The notes below the pieces were generated by a model. It was given only the letters and a program-made list of their open reading frames with translations, was not told where the DNA came from and did no database searches. The position numbers and the translations under genes were made by a program. Shown here in pieces: positions 61,870-64,000 of a stretch of 64,000 nt of DNA (the first letter of the stretch is position 1; each line of letters opens with the position of its first letter). The stretch spans positions 6,882,001 to 6,946,000 of the forward strand of contig JAVHKY010000028.1 in NCBI GenBank assembly GCA_035079385.1, given 5' to 3'. Source of the DNA: Aspidiotus rigidus. Taxonomy: Eukaryota; Arthropoda; Insecta; Hemiptera; Diaspididae.

Positions 61870-64000
61870 AATATGTGTGGCGCCGTCTAAGGTTCCGAAC
61901 GCTAGATCTGCTGCAAGTTGATTCTTTTTCTTGATGAACAACGTTCTTATTTTATCGACTTGTTTTCAATTATTTGTGGACTGTTTGACCACTTTCGAGA
62001 ATTTTTCAAAATTATCATTCTGCATTCAATCAAGTATCCCATTTGAACCCTCTTCCTCATTTTTTCCTAGACTCCCTATCCCCTGAAAGATGCTTGTATT
62101 TGGTTTACATGCCTCCCGCCCTTTGGAAAATAATTTGACAGATGCCAACGAATCTAGTCTCTATTTGTAACATACCGAAAGTAATGCGTTGGATGATTTA
62201 TCAGATAATCCCCGATCAGAGTCATCAGAATCTTCTATCATATTTACATGTTGCTTCTCAGTCTGTAAAATTAAATCGAAAATAAGGATTAGAACTACAT
62301 CTGTAGAAAGTCTGGCTCCGGCCAATACATTGTTCACCATACTTTGGATTCACTTTTATTTCATTTTATCCCCCTCCCTTACTCCACATCTATATTCATC
62401 TTATCCCAACAACAGGACAGTTTCTAATGGGTATTCTCATATATAATTATACGCTATTACACCGAGTTCACGCAATTGAAGATGCGCGCATGTTACGGAC
62501 ATTTACCAAAAGCGTGCATTTTTTAACATAGGTTCTAGCAATTAGTTTTACTGACTATGAGTATTCAGCAAACTTATCTTGAGGCTAAAAGTCATTCTGT
62601 AATCTGTGTCACAAAAATGACGTCAAGAGCTATAATGACATCATGACACCTTTTAAGACTTGAGAAAAATGTACCACAACGCAGGGCACAAGAATGTATT
62701 CACAGATTCATAAATTCTCAAGAGAGAAATCAAAAGTTGATACACACTTTCCAGGACATGCTTTCATATTGTCTACATTCTCCAGTAGGTTTATCAAATC
62801 GTTCTCTGTACCTATCTAAGACCGCTTGAGTCATTGGCACGCATATGTTACCAATAAAAACCTGCAGCACAGTAAAATAGTTACTTTGGTATTTTACTTG
62901 GATTAATAAGAAGAAATATGAATGACGAAGATGATGCCTTCAAAACGTAGGTTTAAATAAGATAGTTTCCAGTATTCTTCTTGTAGTGTATTTGATTTAA
63001 TATAATCTTGTATATTTATTGTTGAGATCTTATCACGATCATAGGGCCACTAATTTACAGCAAGAAATGCCGCCCATGAGTGTGCATTTCCTAAGGGTTT
63101 ACAGTATTGCTTGATCGTTGCAAATATTTCTACAGGACCTCTCACACAAGGTACTAGTTGCAAGTTCTACTGAGCAGAATATTGCGACAATGTTGTAATA
63201 ATAATCTTTGTCATCTTCTTTTTGTATTTCAGGTTGATCTGTGGACACAACAAACACCGACAATCTCCATCACTTCAAACTTTTCAAAAATATAGTAGTA
63301 TCTCCTATTTTTAGATTCTATCCACTCAGCGGATAACATCTTCACTGCGTTGCAGTCTCTGTCTTCAGCCCACAAAGCGTCATGATTAAAAAATCACGTT
63401 ATAAATTTAAAAATTGTGACAGTAATAAGACTAAGAGACGTATCCGCCATTCCTTTTCAACTAGTAATAAATCGAATAAAGAGAATAGTCGAGAAGTCTC
63501 ATTAAGTCTAATGGTCTAAGAGTTCTTGCTGGCCATATGTTTCTAGGTCTATCTAGGTTTGGCGGAGGCGTGTAGAGAGTGGAGATACTGTACGTAGTAC
63601 ATACCTCAACACCCCCTCCCACGCCGAAGTTTCTTATCAAGTTATCATGTTTATCAGTAGATCAATTTCAAGCTGAAGTATTTTACATCTATAGAATATA
63701 TTTCTGGACAGATAAGCGCGAAGCTCATTATATTTTGTCCTCAAAATCTATGTAATCCAATCTAGTGCAGCAATTCAATAAGTCTTTTCATTTAAAAGTG
63801 ATAGACGCAAAATCCGTTTTTGTTTCACTTTTTTTTCTTTTTTTTTTTTTTTTTTATTCCGGTATGCGAGCTCAATTATAAAGTAGATAGTAAATTAAAA
63901 GAAGAAAAAGAAACTAATAATAATAATTATAACAATAGGTATCAATAACTACAATAGTGATAGTAATAGACTACAAATATACTCGTAAAAGTAAGAATAA
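61870..64000. other. No gene seen
   Basis: AT-rich with many stops on both strands. A T-run lies at 63829-63855 and an AAT-rich stretch near 63915-63935. The plus frame at 62189-62446 has no recognisable domain. Confidence 0.45.

Overview
What it is. The window is a eukaryotic, intron-containing, AT-rich and transposon-dense sequence. Short introns with GT/AG borders, R1/jockey-type LINE fragments, P, mariner, hAT, pogo/Tigger, PIF/Harbinger and Mutator-like transposases, and MADF-domain exons point to an arthropod. An insect, perhaps a hemipteran, is my guess; nothing here fixes the species. I find no convincing single-copy host gene. Almost everything recognisable is a mobile element or its remains, mostly on the minus strand.

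Layout. 1-4.65 kb: LINE remains, one LINE inserted into the CTAAC-rich tail of another. 4.7-5.2 kb: an unrecognised split exon pair. 5.5-35.3 kb: two long direct repeats. Copy A (6410-19893) and copy B (19894-35344) each begin exactly at a 38-bp terminal sequence starting GTGACGCGCC. Each then carries a gene whose protein has the FDFAQQ / ADNC-GQNKNN / GHTKFGPD signature (the family I believe is catalogued as DUF7869), followed by a Mutator-like unit with repeated Ser-rich exons and a RING finger. The copies differ by clean insertions whose empty site is visible in the other copy: a Tigger and a hAT-type MITE only in A, a 231-bp Tigger-like MITE twice in A and never in B, and a solo LTR only in B. 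A pogo-type element is also present only in B. The segment 6410-27468 is framed by inverted termini and a 4-bp target duplication (ATTT), and it splits a second DUF7869-like gene whose reading frame resumes on the other side.

35.3-41.2 kb: unrecognised small exons, a decayed P-element transposase, a RING exon and a virus-like coat-protein pseudogene on the minus strand. 41.3-46.6 kb: a 5.3-kb inverted repeat. Each arm is a tyrosine-recombinase element that, unusually, has 27-bp terminal inverted repeats. The spacer holds the C-terminal piece of a third DUF7869-like gene in the orientation opposite to the rest of that gene at 46.6-48.3 kb, as expected if recombination between the arms flipped it. 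48.6-61.3 kb: a MADF-gene relic, then a nest in which a hAT (52147-56063, 8-bp TSD) lies inside a mariner (50925-56182, TA TSD), inside a PIF/Harbinger-like element (50062-61333) with a MADF accessory gene. 61.3-64 kb: a few unassigned exons and otherwise nothing I can support.

How it works together. The DNA transposons are self-contained machines: a transposase gene between terminal repeats. The best preserved are the Tigger (542 aa), mariner (359 aa), the five-exon pogo-type gene (945 aa by my splice model) and the right-hand tyrosine recombinase (384 aa). The DUF7869-like genes occur three times, diverged, each broken by other elements. The family is the best candidate here for an under-described class of DNA transposon.
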